From: Gammaproteobacteria bacterium
GTDB lineage: Bacteria > Pseudomonadota > Gammaproteobacteria > HK1
Length of the DNA stretch: 64,000 nt
Reading direction: 5' to 3'
Assembly (NCBI GenBank): GCA_022824305.1
Contig: JAJEAD010000079.1
Coordinates: forward strand, 1-64,000
Both the position numbers and the translations under genes were made by a program. Below, piece by piece: positions 8,905 through 17,569 of the stretch (positions are counted from its first letter, which is position 1; each line of letters starts with the position of its first letter). The notes beneath the pieces are model-generated. The model was given only the letters and a program-made list of their open reading frames with translations, searched no databases and was not told where the DNA came from.

Positions 8905-9639
8905 TCAGAGAACGCGCCGGCGCAGCAGCATCAGGTGAATCGCGGCCGCCGCAAGCGCCGCCAGGAGGTGCTTGACGGTGTGGCCCCCGATCAGGCCGCC
9001 GCTGAGGACGAAGATCGCGCCGTCGGCAAGCTCGGCGAGCTTTGCCGCGGCGTAGACGGCGAGGCCGACGAGAAGCCAGGAGCGATGGCTGTGCCGGGCC
9101 GGGAAGAGCACGATGAGCGCCGGAGCCGCCAGCAGCGGCGCGAGCTGCACCCAGATGTACGGGCGGAGATCGTCGCTCAAGTGCCAGTAGACGACGCTGC
9201 CCGTTCCGAGCAACAGCGCCGGCAGCAGGCCGAAGCGCTCGATGCCCGGCGTGACGTTCTCCGCGAGCAGCGCGACGAGGAGCGCGGCGCAGGCGGCGCT
9301 GATCGCCAGGCGATCCCAGACCAGGGTCTCGTTGTCGGGTGAGAGGTGGTACCAGGTCGACCCGAAGCAGAGCAGCACCATCGCGGCGAAGAAGACCCGC
9401 CACGAGAGCAGGGCCTCGGTCCCCTTCCATCGTGACGCGCTGCCGAGGCCCCACAGCCCCACCGCGAGGAAGGCGAGGTTCGACGCGACGTCCGGGAAGT
9501 TCGCGATGCCGAGAATGCGCCGGCGGTCGGCGAAGTCGTGGTAGGCGATGCTCTGGGGAATGGGGTCCAGGAAGAGCAGCGCGGCGAGCGGCGCGAGCAG
9601 GACGAGGAGGAGCGCGCCCGGCCTGCCGGTCGGCTTCAC
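8905..9639 (-). CDS. Ceramidase-family (alkaline ceramidase-like) membrane protein
   Basis: A 244-residue protein with about seven hydrophobic segments. The motif GSTWYHLSPDNETLVWDRL and the distal ELADGAIFVLSGGLIGGHTVKH match the alkaline ceramidase/phytoceramidase (CREST hydrolase) family, whose zinc ligands are a Ser/Asp plus His residues in these positions. Such enzymes cleave the amide of ceramides, but bacterial members are poorly studied and the true substrate is open. The GTG at 9639 overlaps the stop of the upstream TSCPD gene (GTGA), which implies translational coupling and fixes the start. Confidence 0.72.
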   Translation of the reverse strand: MKPTGRPGALLLVLLAPLAALLFLDPIPQSIAYHDFADRRRILGIANFPDVASNLAFLAVGLWGLGSASRWKGTEALLSWRVFFAAMVLLCFGSTWYHLSPDNETLVWDRLAISAACAALLVALLAENVTPGIERFGLLPALLLGTGSVVYWHLSDDLRPYIWVQLAPLLAAPALIVLFPARHSHRSWLLVGLAVYAAAKLAELADGAIFVLSGGLIGGHTVKHLLAALAAAAIHLMLLRRRVL

Positions 9640-10052
9640 GGCGCGGGCGGGCCGGCGTGCTCCAGCAGCACCTTGCCGATGAGCGCGGCCACGCTCGGGC
9701 ACCAGCCGTCCCGGCGCATGTGGCCGGTGTGCGGGCTCGCGATGTCCATCAGGTCCCGGGCCACGTCCTGCACCGGGAAGCCGTTTCTGAGCATGCGGCT
9801 CGCGAGCAGCGACACCGCGGCCAAGTACTCGTACATCTCCAGGTGCGCGCAGTTGAAGAAGACCTCGAAGGGCCGCTCGTCGCGATAGGCGATCGTGACG
9901 TCGATGACCAGGTCGCTGGTCCCGTAGGGCAGCTCGAGACGCCTCGTGAGCGAGGGGAGGCGATGGGGGCGTTCGTCGGCGACCGGCGGCCGGCCGTCCT
10001 CGACCGCCTCGACCACGCCGCGGAACAGGGGCATCTGCGGAGGGCTGGGCAT
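9636..10052 (-). CDS. TSCPD-domain protein (NrdJ C-terminal-like)
   Basis: A 138-residue protein whose central part, RPFEVFFNCAHLEMYEYLAA followed by SRMLRNGFPVQDVARDL and WCPSVAALIGKVLLEH, matches the stand-alone TSCPD proteins found near, or fused to, class II (NrdJ) ribonucleotide reductases. In those proteins the domain is thought to accompany nucleotide reduction; here no reductase gene is in view. The classical Cys-Pro-Asp tail is not obvious, so catalytic activity is unlikely. The ATG at 10052 is the most plausible start. The stop overlaps the ceramidase-like start by four bases. Confidence 0.65.
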   Translation of the reverse strand: MPSPPQMPLFRGVVEAVEDGRPPVADERPHRLPSLTRRLELPYGTSDLVIDVTIAYRDERPFEVFFNCAHLEMYEYLAAVSLLASRMLRNGFPVQDVARDLMDIASPHTGHMRRDGWCPSVAALIGKVLLEHAGPPAP

Positions 10053-10083
10053 GTCCACAGGATAGCAGTTCCCGCCGGCCGGG

Positions 10084-10401
10084 CTACGCGAGGGCTCTCC
10101 GCCGAGGCATGTCGGGGCGCCGGGAAGGAGGCGCATCCTCGGCGTCGTTGCGGACGGGCTGCGTCCCGTCGCCGAGCGCACCGCTCGGCCCCTCGCCGGG
10201 CTCCAGTTGCCGCGACGTCAGCGTGTACGCCGATCCCGGCGGCAACCCGAACGTCACCGCCTCGCCCGGCGAGTCGCCCTGGTCGTCGATGCCCTCGATG
10301 GTGACTGTGGCCGCTGCCTCGCCGGGGTTGACCAGCCGCAGCCAATCACGCTGATTCGGGCCGCGGGATTCTACCCTGCTCCACGCGCTCAACTCCGGCA
10401 C
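10084..10401 (-). pseudogene. Decayed fragment of the giant-protein C-terminal module
   Basis: The reverse strand reads WLRLVNPGEAAATVTIEGID, then a stretch like GLPPGSAYTLTSRQLEPGEG and PSGALGDGT, before losing similarity. This is the second half of the module that ends giant proteins A-D (LRLVNPGAEAAEVTIEGID, LPAGAARTLSASELESG). It has no signal peptide, no first half and no ending, and sits 155 bp beyond the stop of protein C. It is best explained as a relic of a deleted tandem module. A 105-residue reading frame remains open and may still be translated. Confidence 0.7.
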
Positions 10402-10402
10402 G
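10356..10402 (-). promoter_or_regulatory. Shared 47-bp element with promoter-like -10, copy 1
   Basis: This segment is nearly identical to 41776-41822. On the reverse strand both read GAGCAGGGTAGAATCCCGCG, with TAGAAT as a plausible -10 hexamer; no good -35 is visible at 17 bp. The second copy lies about 25-70 bp upstream of the LLM oxidoreductase start. Here it lies upstream of the TSCPD/ceramidase gene pair and overlaps the module relic. Confidence 0.4.
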
Positions 10403-10475
10403 GCGCATCTGAGGCCGGCACGTCCGCTGGAACCCGGCTCGCATGGAACAGGGCAACCTCCATCCTGAGTCTCGC

Positions 10476-10530
10476 CGAACCCGGTCTCGGCATCGCTGCC
10501 GGGTGCGCGATCCGGCCCCGCCGCTCTCAG
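10476..10530 (-). repeat. 55-bp element downstream of giant gene C
   Basis: Matches 42883-42937 with only a few changes (shared core GCATCGCTGCCGGGTGCGCG). In both places it lies just past the stop codon of a giant gene (26 bp here, 52 bp for protein B), so it belongs to the conserved 3' end of the giant-gene unit. Confidence 0.6.
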
Positions 10531-10555
10531 CAGGAAATCGATGAGATATTGCGGC

Positions 10556-13500
10556 TCAGGGCGCCGGCGAGGGCGCGGCCCTCCAGGGCGGCGGCGCGGT
10601 GGACAGGTTGCTCAGGTATCCGGTCGCGCTCGCGAGCAGGCTCATGACCACGACGGGGCGGTCGGCGGTGACCACCAACTGCCACTTGCCGGCGCCGGTG
10701 CCGAGCGCGCCGCTCAAGTCCTCGGCCTCTCCGGACTCGAGCTCACTCGCGCTGAATGTCCGCGCGGCGCCCGCGGGCACGCTGAGCACCAGCGCGCTCT
10801 CACCCGGGCGGCCCCGCGCGTCGATGCCCTCGATAGTGACCACCGTGGCCTCCGCTCCGGGGTTCACCAGGCGCAGTTGGCTCGCGAGGCCCCGGTTGCG
10901 TCCGGGATTGAAGAAGGGCACCCGGTGCCCCGCTTCGCTGCCCGGGACCACGTCGTGCATGGTGGCGAGGAAGCCGTCGGTGGTGAGCACGTAGCCGAGC
11001 ACCTGGAGGTCGAGCGTGCTCGTAAGCTCGAGGCGCCAGTCGCCCTCGCCGTCTCCGACGCCTCGAGCGAGCCCCTTGTCCGCATTGCCGCCTTCGAGGT
11101 CGGCGGAGCTGAACTGCGTCGATTGGTTCGCGCTCAAGGTGAGCGTCACCGGGCCGTAAGGAACGCCCTCGTCGTCGAAGGCCTCGATGCGCACCGCGCC
11201 CGCCTCGCCGGAGTGGTTGACGAGACGCACGATGCTGCGCAGTCCCAAAGGGTGCGACCCCGAGATCACCAGCGGGAGGCGGTGGGCGGCGAGGTCGTCA
11301 TCCATGATCGTGCCGGTCGCCCTCGCATCGGCGATCGTCACCCCGGCGGGCAGGCTCGTACCCGGCCTCGCCGACAGCGTCACCGTGAACGTCTCGTCCG
11401 GCTCCACGTTGCCGTCCCGCGTCGTGGCCACCGAGAAGGTCGCGGAGCTGCGCCGGGCCGGGAGGGTCACGTTCCGCACCGCCGTTGCGTAGTCCGCGCC
11501 CGCGGTGGCGGTGTCACCCGACTCCGACGATGGCCTCGCCACGAGCTCCAGATTGCGCTCCAGCGTGCGGCCCGAGAGCCTCACCGTGAACGCGACGGGG
11601 GTACCTTCCGGTGCGCTCGCGTCCGCCACGGACAGGATTCTGGTCCCGCGGTCGGCCACGGTGAGCGCCGCGGGCTCGACGGCGACCCCGGCGGCGGAGC
11701 CGGTGACGGAGACCGTCTCGAGGCCTTCGGAGTCGTCGGCATCCCGGAGCGGCGTGAACGTGAAGGTCCGCGTTCCGCGGGTCTTCCTCGCGGGGATGGT
11801 CACGGTGATGTCGCCGACACTCTCGTAATCCGTGCCCGGCGTGGCGCTGTGGTCCGACTTCTTGACCGATGTCCCGACCTGAACCTTGACCGCGGTCGCG
11901 GTCGGGAGCGTGGCGCTGCCCGGCGGAAACGCCGCGGTCACCGTGATCGGCGTCGCGGACCCGTCCTCGGAGACACTGGTCGGGTGCACGCTGAGCGCCA
12001 TGGTGGCCGGGGCCGTATCGTCTTCGGCAACGGTGAGGGTCACCAGCGCGGGCGCGCCGACCCCCGCCGGCGCGGTGGCCGACAGGGTGACCCTCGCGTC
12101 CGCCCCGGAGGCGACCTCGTCGTCCACCGCCGTAATCCGGATGCCGCTGCCCGTGCTCTCGGTCTCGCCCGCGGGAATGGTGAGCGTCGTGCCGCTCAGG
12201 GTGACCGCGCCGGGCGGTACCGCCGACACGTTCAGCGTGGTCGTCGTCCCGAGCGCGGTATCGAGCGTCGCACGCAGCGTGGCGGCGTTGTTCGGCCCGC
12301 TCTCGTCGATCGTCAAGGGGGCCAGGACCAGCGTCGCGACCGCCGCCGCGGGCGCGGCGAGCGTCGCGAAGGTGCCCTGCGCGTAGCCGCTGCACTCGTC
12401 GGTGCCGGCGGCGCAGGCCCGGACCCGGAAGTCGTAGTCCGTCCCGACGACGAGCCCTGCGAAGCGGCGATGGGTGTCGGCCCCGCTCCCGGTCTCCACC
12501 CACGGGTTCCCGCTCCCGCTCGTGCGCCGCTCGCTCGTGTAGACGACGCCCTCGCTGCCGCTGTAGGTCGATGCGCTCCATGCGATCTGGATCGCCGACT
12601 CGGTCCGCTGCGTCGCCCGCAGCGCGCCCGGCACCGTGGGGACCGGGAGCCGCCCCGTGACGCTCGCGATCCCGGACACCGCGCCGGCCGGCGCCCCGTT
12701 CGCATCGGTGACGCCGGTGATCGCACGCACCTGGAAGTAGTGATCGCCGATGGCACGCCCGGAGAGGGTGGCGGCAACGCGGGTGTCCCCCGTGTCGAAC
12801 CAACGCGCCGCGTCGAGGCCCTCGCGGGTCGTGGCGGTGCGAATCTGATATCCGACGACCGTCGCCGCGGCACCGTTCAGCACGCCCGGGTCCGTCGGCG
12901 CGTTCCAGCTCAAGTCCACATTGCCCGTGGCCTCGTCGAAGTTCGCGGAAAGCCCTGTCGGGGCGTCCGAGCGTGAGTCGTCGTCCCGAATGGTGCCTTC
13001 CGCCGCGCTGGCGAAGGGGGACAGGAATACATTGCCCGGCCTTTCCGACGGAAGGGTGATCAGCGCCAGGAACACCCGGTTGCCGTCGGCGAGCGTGTTC
13101 TCCACCGTCGGCACGGTGACGGTTGTGCTCGTGCTCCCCGCGGGGATGGTGGTCGTGGTCTGTGCCTGCGCCGTGTAGTCGCCCGGCGCGAAGGCGGTGT
13201 TGTCGTATGTCCGCCAGAGGACCGACAGGTCGCTGGAATGCGCGTTGTCGACGCTGATCGTGAAGGTGACGGCATCGCCTTCCGGCGCGCCGGCGTTCGC
13301 GATGGAGACGGTCCAAGTGGGCAGCACCACCGTCGTCATGGCCTGGTTCGAGGCACTGCTCGCCGCCGGCCTGCCGTTCGCATCGGTGACGCCGGTCAGC
13401 GCCCGCACCTCGAAGAAGTGCTTCCCCGAGCCCAGGTTGCCGAAGGTGTAGGCCGTGCTCGTCGCACCGGTCGACGTCCACGTCGCCGAGGACAGAGCGG

Positions 13501-14260
13501 CGGACGTCCGTGCGGTGCGGACCTGGTAGCCGGTGATCGCCGCCGCGGCGCTGTTGAGCAGCCCTGTGTCGGTGGGCGCGTTCCAGCTCAGCTCCACATT
13601 GCCCGTGTCCCCGTCGAAGGTCGCGGAAAGCCCCGTCGGGGCGCCCGGGCGTGAGTCGTCGTCCCGAATGGTGCCTTCGGCAGCGGAGGCGAGGGGGGAC
13701 AGGAATACATTGTCCGGCCTTTCCGACGGAAGGGTGATCAGCACCAGGAACACCCGGTTGCCGTCGGCAACCGTGTTCTCCGCCGTCGGCACGGTGACGG
13801 TTGTGCTCGTGCTCCCCGCGGGGATCGTGGTCGTGGCCTGTGCCTGGGCCGTGTAGTCGCCCGGCGCGAGGGCGGTTTTGTCGTACGTCCGCCAGAGGAC
13901 CGAGAGGTCGCTGGAATGCGTATTGTCGAGGCTGATCGTGAAGGTGAGGGAATCGCCTTCCGACGCACCGGCGTTCGCAATGGAGATTGTCCAACTGGCC
14001 TGCGCTCGCGCTTCGCCCGGCGCGAAGGCGAGCAGCGTCAGCAGAACGGGCAGGATGGCGCGTGCCGCGCCGCGAGCCGCGGCGGTGACGGAGCGGGAGC
14101 GGCTTGCCTGGACCCGGCTCGGGGCAGGCGTCCGGCAGGCAATTCGGCCCTGGCCCACGGCGCAACCGCGGCCGGATACGTGCGAGCGGCAAGGATGCGT
14201 CCGGCGGCGCGGACGCGGGAACGGTCTGGCGCTCGGGCTTCCAAAGATGGCGATGGCCAT
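10556..14260 (-). CDS. Giant secreted Calx-beta/FN3 protein C (one terminal module)
   Basis: About 1,234 residues. A Sec signal (ILPVLLTLLAFAPGEARAQA) is followed by two Calx-beta-like domains (beginning WTISIANAGASEGDSLTFTI) alternating with fibronectin III domains (GAPTGLSATFDGDTGNVELS), a third FN3, then three more Calx-beta-like domains with DDD ends and one C-terminal 233-residue module. The many acidic DDD/DDDS turns would bind calcium. It is probably an extracellular or surface adhesin-like protein. The start is uncertain: ATG at 14260 or GTG at 14329, neither with a strong ribosome site, both leaving a long Arg-rich stretch before the signal helix. Only one terminal module is present, against two in the paralogues, with a relic just downstream. 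Confidence 0.75.
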   Translation of the reverse strand: MAIAIFGSPSARPFPRPRRRTHPCRSHVSGRGCAVGQGRIACRTPAPSRVQASRSRSVTAAARGAARAILPVLLTLLAFAPGEARAQASWTISIANAGASEGDSLTFTISLDNTHSSDLSVLWRTYDKTALAPGDYTAQAQATTTIPAGSTSTTVTVPTAENTVADGNRVFLVLITLPSERPDNVFLSPLASAAEGTIRDDDSRPGAPTGLSATFDGDTGNVELSWNAPTDTGLLNSAAAAITGYQVRTARTSAALSSATWTSTGATSTAYTFGNLGSGKHFFEVRALTGVTDANGRPAASSASNQAMTTVVLPTWTVSIANAGAPEGDAVTFTISVDNAHSSDLSVLWRTYDNTAFAPGDYTAQAQTTTTIPAGSTSTTVTVPTVENTLADGNRVFLALITLPSERPGNVFLSPFASAAEGTIRDDDSRSDAPTGLSANFDEATGNVDLSWNAPTDPGVLNGAAATVVGYQIRTATTREGLDAARWFDTGDTRVAATLSGRAIGDHYFQVRAITGVTDANGAPAGAVSGIASVTGRLPVPTVPGALRATQRTESAIQIAWSASTYSGSEGVVYTSERRTSGSGNPWVETGSGADTHRRFAGLVVGTDYDFRVRACAAGTDECSGYAQGTFATLAAPAAAVATLVLAPLTIDESGPNNAATLRATLDTALGTTTTLNVSAVPPGAVTLSGTTLTIPAGETESTGSGIRITAVDDEVASGADARVTLSATAPAGVGAPALVTLTVAEDDTAPATMALSVHPTSVSEDGSATPITVTAAFPPGSATLPTATAVKVQVGTSVKKSDHSATPGTDYESVGDITVTIPARKTRGTRTFTFTPLRDADDSEGLETVSVTGSAAGVAVEPAALTVADRGTRILSVADASAPEGTPVAFTVRLSGRTLERNLELVARPSSESGDTATAGADYATAVRNVTLPARRSSATFSVATTRDGNVEPDETFTVTLSARPGTSLPAGVTIADARATGTIMDDDLAAHRLPLVISGSHPLGLRSIVRLVNHSGEAGAVRIEAFDDEGVPYGPVTLTLSANQSTQFSSADLEGGNADKGLARGVGDGEGDWRLELTSTLDLQVLGYVLTTDGFLATMHDVVPGSEAGHRVPFFNPGRNRGLASQLRLVNPGAEATVVTIEGIDARGRPGESALVLSVPAGAARTFSASELESGEAEDLSGALGTGAGKWQLVVTADRPVVVMSLLASATGYLSNLSTAPPPWRAAPSPAP
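10590..11290 (-). repeat. C-terminal module of protein C
   Basis: One ~233-codon module with two homologous halves. Half 1 has RLVNHSGEAGAVRIEAFDDEG and ends YVLTTDGFLATMHD; half 2 has LRLVNPGAEATVVTIEGID and ends SLLASATGYLSNLSTAP. It is strongly similar at DNA level to the six copies at 43-55 kb, which points to recent duplication or gene conversion. Confidence 0.85.
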
Positions 14261-14477
14261 TGTCGGAAATGACGATCCTGTGTCGATTCCCGCTCGCCCC
14301 CGAGGCAGCCGGCCAGTAGCTGCCCGCACACGCTATCCGCTGTCCGAACGGGGGTGAGCGGGCGCCGTTTGTAGCAGAATCCCCGCCTCCGAAAAACCTC
14401 CTGCGCGCGAGGTACATTCTCGAACTACCACGAGCACATTTGCGTCCGTAGGCAAAGAAATTGCTGAGCATTTGCGC

Positions 14478-15578
14478 TTAGGCCCGCTGTGAATCGAAGA
14501 GGCCGAGTTGCTTCGTTTCCGGAGCCGGAGGCACGAAACGGGTGCAGTCGCGGCCAGCGAGCCTTGATGCGAAACCGAGGCGCCTGCGCGCGGTGGCGAA
14601 GCGCCGGGCGATGAGATCCGCGTACACGCCCGTGCCGCGCATCCGGTGGCCGAAGCGAGGATCGTTGGCGCGGCCGCCGCGGCACTGGCGGATGATGCTC
14701 ATGACGTGGTCGGAACGCTCGGGAAAGTGGGAATCCAGCCACTCCCGGAACAGGGCCTTGAGCTCGTGGGGGAGCCGGATGAGCGTGTAGTGCGCGACCT
14801 CGGCTCCTGCCTCGCGGGTGGCCTGGAGGATGTCCTCGATCTCGGCGTCGTTGATGCAGGGGATGATCGGGGCGACGAGCACACCGGTCGGCACGCCCGC
14901 CGCGCAGAGGGCGCGGACGACCTCGAGGCGTCGCCTCGGCGAAGCGGTGCGCGGCTCCATGATGCGCTTCAGCCCGTCGTCCAGCGTGGTGACGCTGATC
15001 ATCACGCTGACCAGGCGCCGTTCCGCCATCGAGGCGAGGATGTCCAGGTCACGTTCGATCAGGGCGCCTTTCGTGACGATGCCCACCGGATGATGACAGC
15101 GATCCAGCACTTCGAGGATGCTGCGGGTGACGCCGAGGCCGCGCTCGACCGGCTGGTAGGGATCGGTGTTGGCGCCGAGCGCGATGGGACTTGGCCGGTA
15201 TCCGGCCCGGGAGAGCTCCCCTTCGAGCAGCCTGGCCGCATCTTGCTTGTAGAAGAGCCTGGTCTCGAAATCGAGACCGGGAGAGAGATCCAGCCACGCG
15301 TGGCTCGGGCGGGCGTAGCAGTAGATGCACCCGTGCTCACAGCCCCGGTAGGGGTTGATGGACTGATCGAAGTTGATGTCCGGCGACTGGTTCCTCGCGA
15401 TGATGCTGCGCGCGGGATCGGGTCGAAGCTCCGTCTCGAGGCGGGGCAGAGGCTCCTCCTCGCGATCCCAGCCGTCGTCGAACGCGCTCACGCTTCGGGC
15501 CTGGTAGCGCCCGGCCGGGTTGGAGAGCGCGCCCCGGCCCTTGCGTATCGTGAGTGGGGGCGCCTTTTCCGAATTCAT
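14478..15578 (-). CDS. PA0069-family radical SAM protein, LexA-controlled
   Basis: A 366-residue radical SAM enzyme. The [4Fe-4S] cysteines are C80, C84 and C87 in RGCEHGCIYCYAR, followed by family markers ALGANTDPYQPVE, SVTTLDDGLKRIMEPR and RGTGVYADLIARRF. The family is related to spore photoproduct lyase (SplB) and is usually annotated as PA0069-type; its reaction is not established, but a DNA-repair role is plausible. The ATG at 15578 has AGGTT upstream and lies eight bases from a well-formed SOS box, so expression should be repressed by LexA and induced by DNA damage. It stands alone, with the RRM relic upstream. Confidence 0.88.
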   Translation of the reverse strand: MNSEKAPPLTIRKGRGALSNPAGRYQARSVSAFDDGWDREEEPLPRLETELRPDPARSIIARNQSPDINFDQSINPYRGCEHGCIYCYARPSHAWLDLSPGLDFETRLFYKQDAARLLEGELSRAGYRPSPIALGANTDPYQPVERGLGVTRSILEVLDRCHHPVGIVTKGALIERDLDILASMAERRLVSVMISVTTLDDGLKRIMEPRTASPRRRLEVVRALCAAGVPTGVLVAPIIPCINDAEIEDILQATREAGAEVAHYTLIRLPHELKALFREWLDSHFPERSDHVMSIIRQCRGGRANDPRFGHRMRGTGVYADLIARRFATARRRLGFASRLAGRDCTRFVPPAPETKQLGLFDSQRA

Positions 15579-15586
15579 GAATGAAC

Positions 15587-15602
15587 CTGTAATTACATAC
15601 AG
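15587..15602 (-). promoter_or_regulatory. LexA (SOS) box upstream of the radical SAM gene
   Basis: The sequence CTGTAATTACATACAG is a perfect CTGT-N8-ACAG, the gammaproteobacterial LexA consensus. On the gene strand the wider site is ATACTGTATG then TAATTACAG, sharing most positions with the E. coli consensus. It sits 8 bp before the ATG, where LexA would block the promoter. Confidence 0.85.
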
Positions 15603-15686
15603 TATCTCGCCCGCAAGAGTAACCGAATCGGAGATGCGCGGCAAAGTCGGGGGCGCGGCGGCGGGCCGCCGCCGCGGGGTGGCCGC

Positions 15687-15956
15687 CTATGCGGTCTCGC
15701 GGGCCTGAAGCCGAGGGCGCGCGGCGTTGACGATCAAGTGGCGCCCTCCGAGACCCTGGCCCTTGGGCTGCATCGCCGTCCCGGCGTTCTCGGGGGACTC
15801 AGGGGTGACGAATGGGAAGCCTCGGGACCGGCCCGACTCGCGGTCGGTCATGATCCTGACTTCCCTGAGTTAGCCACAGGCGGAAAGGGCCGCCCGCAGC
15901 CCGTCTTCGGTAGTGGTGTACGGAACGTTGCCTGCGTAGAGCCTGTCCCGATTCAC
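15687..15956 (-). pseudogene. RRM RNA-binding protein, broken by an in-frame stop
   Basis: Reading from the GTG at 15956, the strand encodes an RNA-recognition-motif protein: RLYAGNVPYTTTEDGLRAAL, then a TAA, then REVRIMTDRESGRSRGFPFV, and GGRHLIVNAARPR before a final TAG. RNP2 (normally LYVGNLPY) and RNP1 (normally RGFAFV) are recognisable but altered. The stop replaces the glutamate normally found after SACG. A good ribosome site (AGAGGAG) precedes the GTG, and the preceding small gene ends 13 bp upstream, so this was a two-gene unit. Only a 28-residue peptide could be made now, barring read-through. Intact bacterial relatives are small Rbp-type, often cold-inducible, proteins. Confidence 0.82.
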
Positions 15957-15969
15957 CGCTCCTCTCGCC

Positions 15970-16197
15970 TCAACGCTTCCTGCGAACCCACCCGGCCGCG
16001 CGCTTGGCGCGTCCGTCCTTGGCGTTGAGTTGGTTGACGTAGTTTCGTACGTATCGCGTTACCGCGCGCTTCGATCCCCGGGCACATCCGTCGATGACGG
16101 TGTATTCGTTCTCGATGACGTAGCGGTGCCAGCATCCGCTTCCGCCTTCCGGTGCATCGGTTCTGTCTATGGAGACGAGCTTGAAGGTACGGTCCAT
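15970..16197 (-). CDS. Small conserved hypothetical protein (75 aa)
   Basis: A 75-residue basic protein. Its layout (LVSIDRTDAPEGG, WHRYVIENEYTVIDGCARGS, AVTRYVRNYVNQLNAK) resembles a family of short proteins I associate with gammaproteobacteria, function unknown. The ATG at 16197 has AAGGGAGA seven bases upstream, a strong start. The C-terminus is Arg/Lys-rich, so nucleic-acid contact is possible. It is followed by the RRM relic. Confidence 0.7.
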   Translation of the reverse strand: MDRTFKLVSIDRTDAPEGGSGCWHRYVIENEYTVIDGCARGSKRAVTRYVRNYVNQLNAKDGRAKRAAGWVRRKR

Positions 16198-16615
16198 CGA
16201 GTCTCCCTTGTTGGTTCGCGTGACTTGAGTAGGGCTGTGGGACAGTCCTGGCCGACGCGATTGACCGCACCACCTGTTGAACCGAGTTCATCCGACCGCG
16301 ACCGGACGCCCCGATTGCGGCGCGCTCGGGCCCTGATGAGGTTCAGACGGGAAGTGGAGCGAGGAGAGAATGCGCGAGTGCGAGATCCGCTGTGGCCAGT
16401 GACGAATTCAGATTGCTGAGTGAGTTCTTTTGGTATCGGATCGGTCCTAGGCGAACGATAGCAGCTTAGCCCGTCGAATGCCATCGCGGGGGCCCGGGCC
16501 GCGGGATTGCCGTCCGGATCCGGAGTTGTTCAATTCCCGTCGTGCTGAGGCAAAATGCCGCCCCGTTCGGACGAATCGACCGCGGGAGAACCCGTTCGTC
16601 CGGGCGCCGCCCTTC
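16198..16615. other. Intergenic region between divergent genes
   Basis: 418 bp separating the 75-residue gene (reverse) from the methyltransferase-like gene (forward). It should hold both promoters. I found no recognisable protein fragment, RNA or repeat in it. Confidence 0.4.
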
Positions 16616-17512
16616 ATGCGAGACCTCCCCTTGAACGACCGGGACACTTTCGAGCTCAGACACAAGGACGATTTCGGGCAGGTCTACGATCTGGACGACC
16701 CGCGTCCCTACTACCAGGGCCTGCGTCCCGCCGACTACCGGATGCCGGCGGTGGTCGCGGCCTGGCTTCGCGCCAAGCGCCCCGTCGTCGCCCGCGCCCG
16801 CGGACGCTCGACGCCGCTTCGCATTCTGGACTTCGCCTGCGGCTACGGAGCGGTCGGCGCCCTGCTGCGCCACGACCTCTCCATGCGGGAGGTGTATCGC
16901 CACTACGCGGGGGCATGGCGCAGGGACGAGGGCCGGGTGAACTGGGAACCGGACCGGATCGCCTTCTCGCGCCTTCGGCGCGACGAAGCAAGCTACGAGA
17001 TCGGGGGAATCGACGTCGCGCCTGTCGCGCTCGAGTATGCCCGCCACGTGGGATTCATCGACGTCGGCTTCGCGGAGGACCTGAGTTGCGCTCCTCCCGG
17101 GCCCGAGCTGCGGCGCTTCCTCGCCGGCGTCGACATCGTCACCGAGTGCGGGGCGCTCGGGCATCTCCTCACCGGTGCGGTGGAGCGCCTCCTCGACGCC
17201 ACCCGCGGGGTCAGCCGGCCGTGGTTCCTGTACTGCCCGCGCACCGACATCGACTGGAGCGGCCTCGAATCGCTGTGGAGAGAGTCCGGCTACGACGCGA
17301 GCGCCTGCGTGCGCGCTCCGGTCAGGTACCGCAAGCCGCTGAGCGACTACGAACGCGACCAGATGCTCGAGCTCTCGGCCCGCTTCGGATTCCGGCCGGA
17401 GCAGGCCATGGCGTCGGGGTATCTTCTGGTGGAGATGACCCTGGCGCGTCCCCGGCGAGAGGGCGACGGGCGGGACCTCGAAGAGTTGATGTTGTCCGAC
17501 GACGCGTGCTGA
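16616..17512 (+). CDS. SAM-dependent methyltransferase-like protein
   Basis: A 298-residue protein with a class I methyltransferase motif I, RILDFACGYGAVGALL at about residue 68, and a post-motif Asp in GGIDVAPVALEYARHVG. The middle contains FLAGVDIVTECGALGHLL, where motif IV would be. Between motifs lies an unusually long Arg-rich insert (about 90-125). The substrate is unknown; the general form resembles small-molecule methyltransferases. The ATG at 16616 starts MRDLPLND; upstream in-frame sequence looks non-coding. The gene is monocistronic and ends at a strong hairpin. Confidence 0.65.
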   Translation: MRDLPLNDRDTFELRHKDDFGQVYDLDDPRPYYQGLRPADYRMPAVVAAWLRAKRPVVARARGRSTPLRILDFACGYGAVGALLRHDLSMREVYRHYAGAWRRDEGRVNWEPDRIAFSRLRRDEASYEIGGIDVAPVALEYARHVGFIDVGFAEDLSCAPPGPELRRFLAGVDIVTECGALGHLLTGAVERLLDATRGVSRPWFLYCPRTDIDWSGLESLWRESGYDASACVRAPVRYRKPLSDYERDQMLELSARFGFRPEQAMASGYLLVEMTLARPRREGDGRDLEELMLSDDAC

Positions 17513-17569
17513 TCGCGCACCGTCGTCCCGACGCCCTCCTGCCCGTCCGAGTCACGGCGAACGCGAAGG

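Noticed and set aside
10541..12976. Very long open frames on the strand opposite the giant genes (also at 48.6-52.3 and 54.4-57.4 kb)
   Set aside because: They are Arg/Gly/Pro-rich shadows of the real genes produced by high GC content; no domain is recognisable and the other strand encodes clear FN3/Calx-beta domains.
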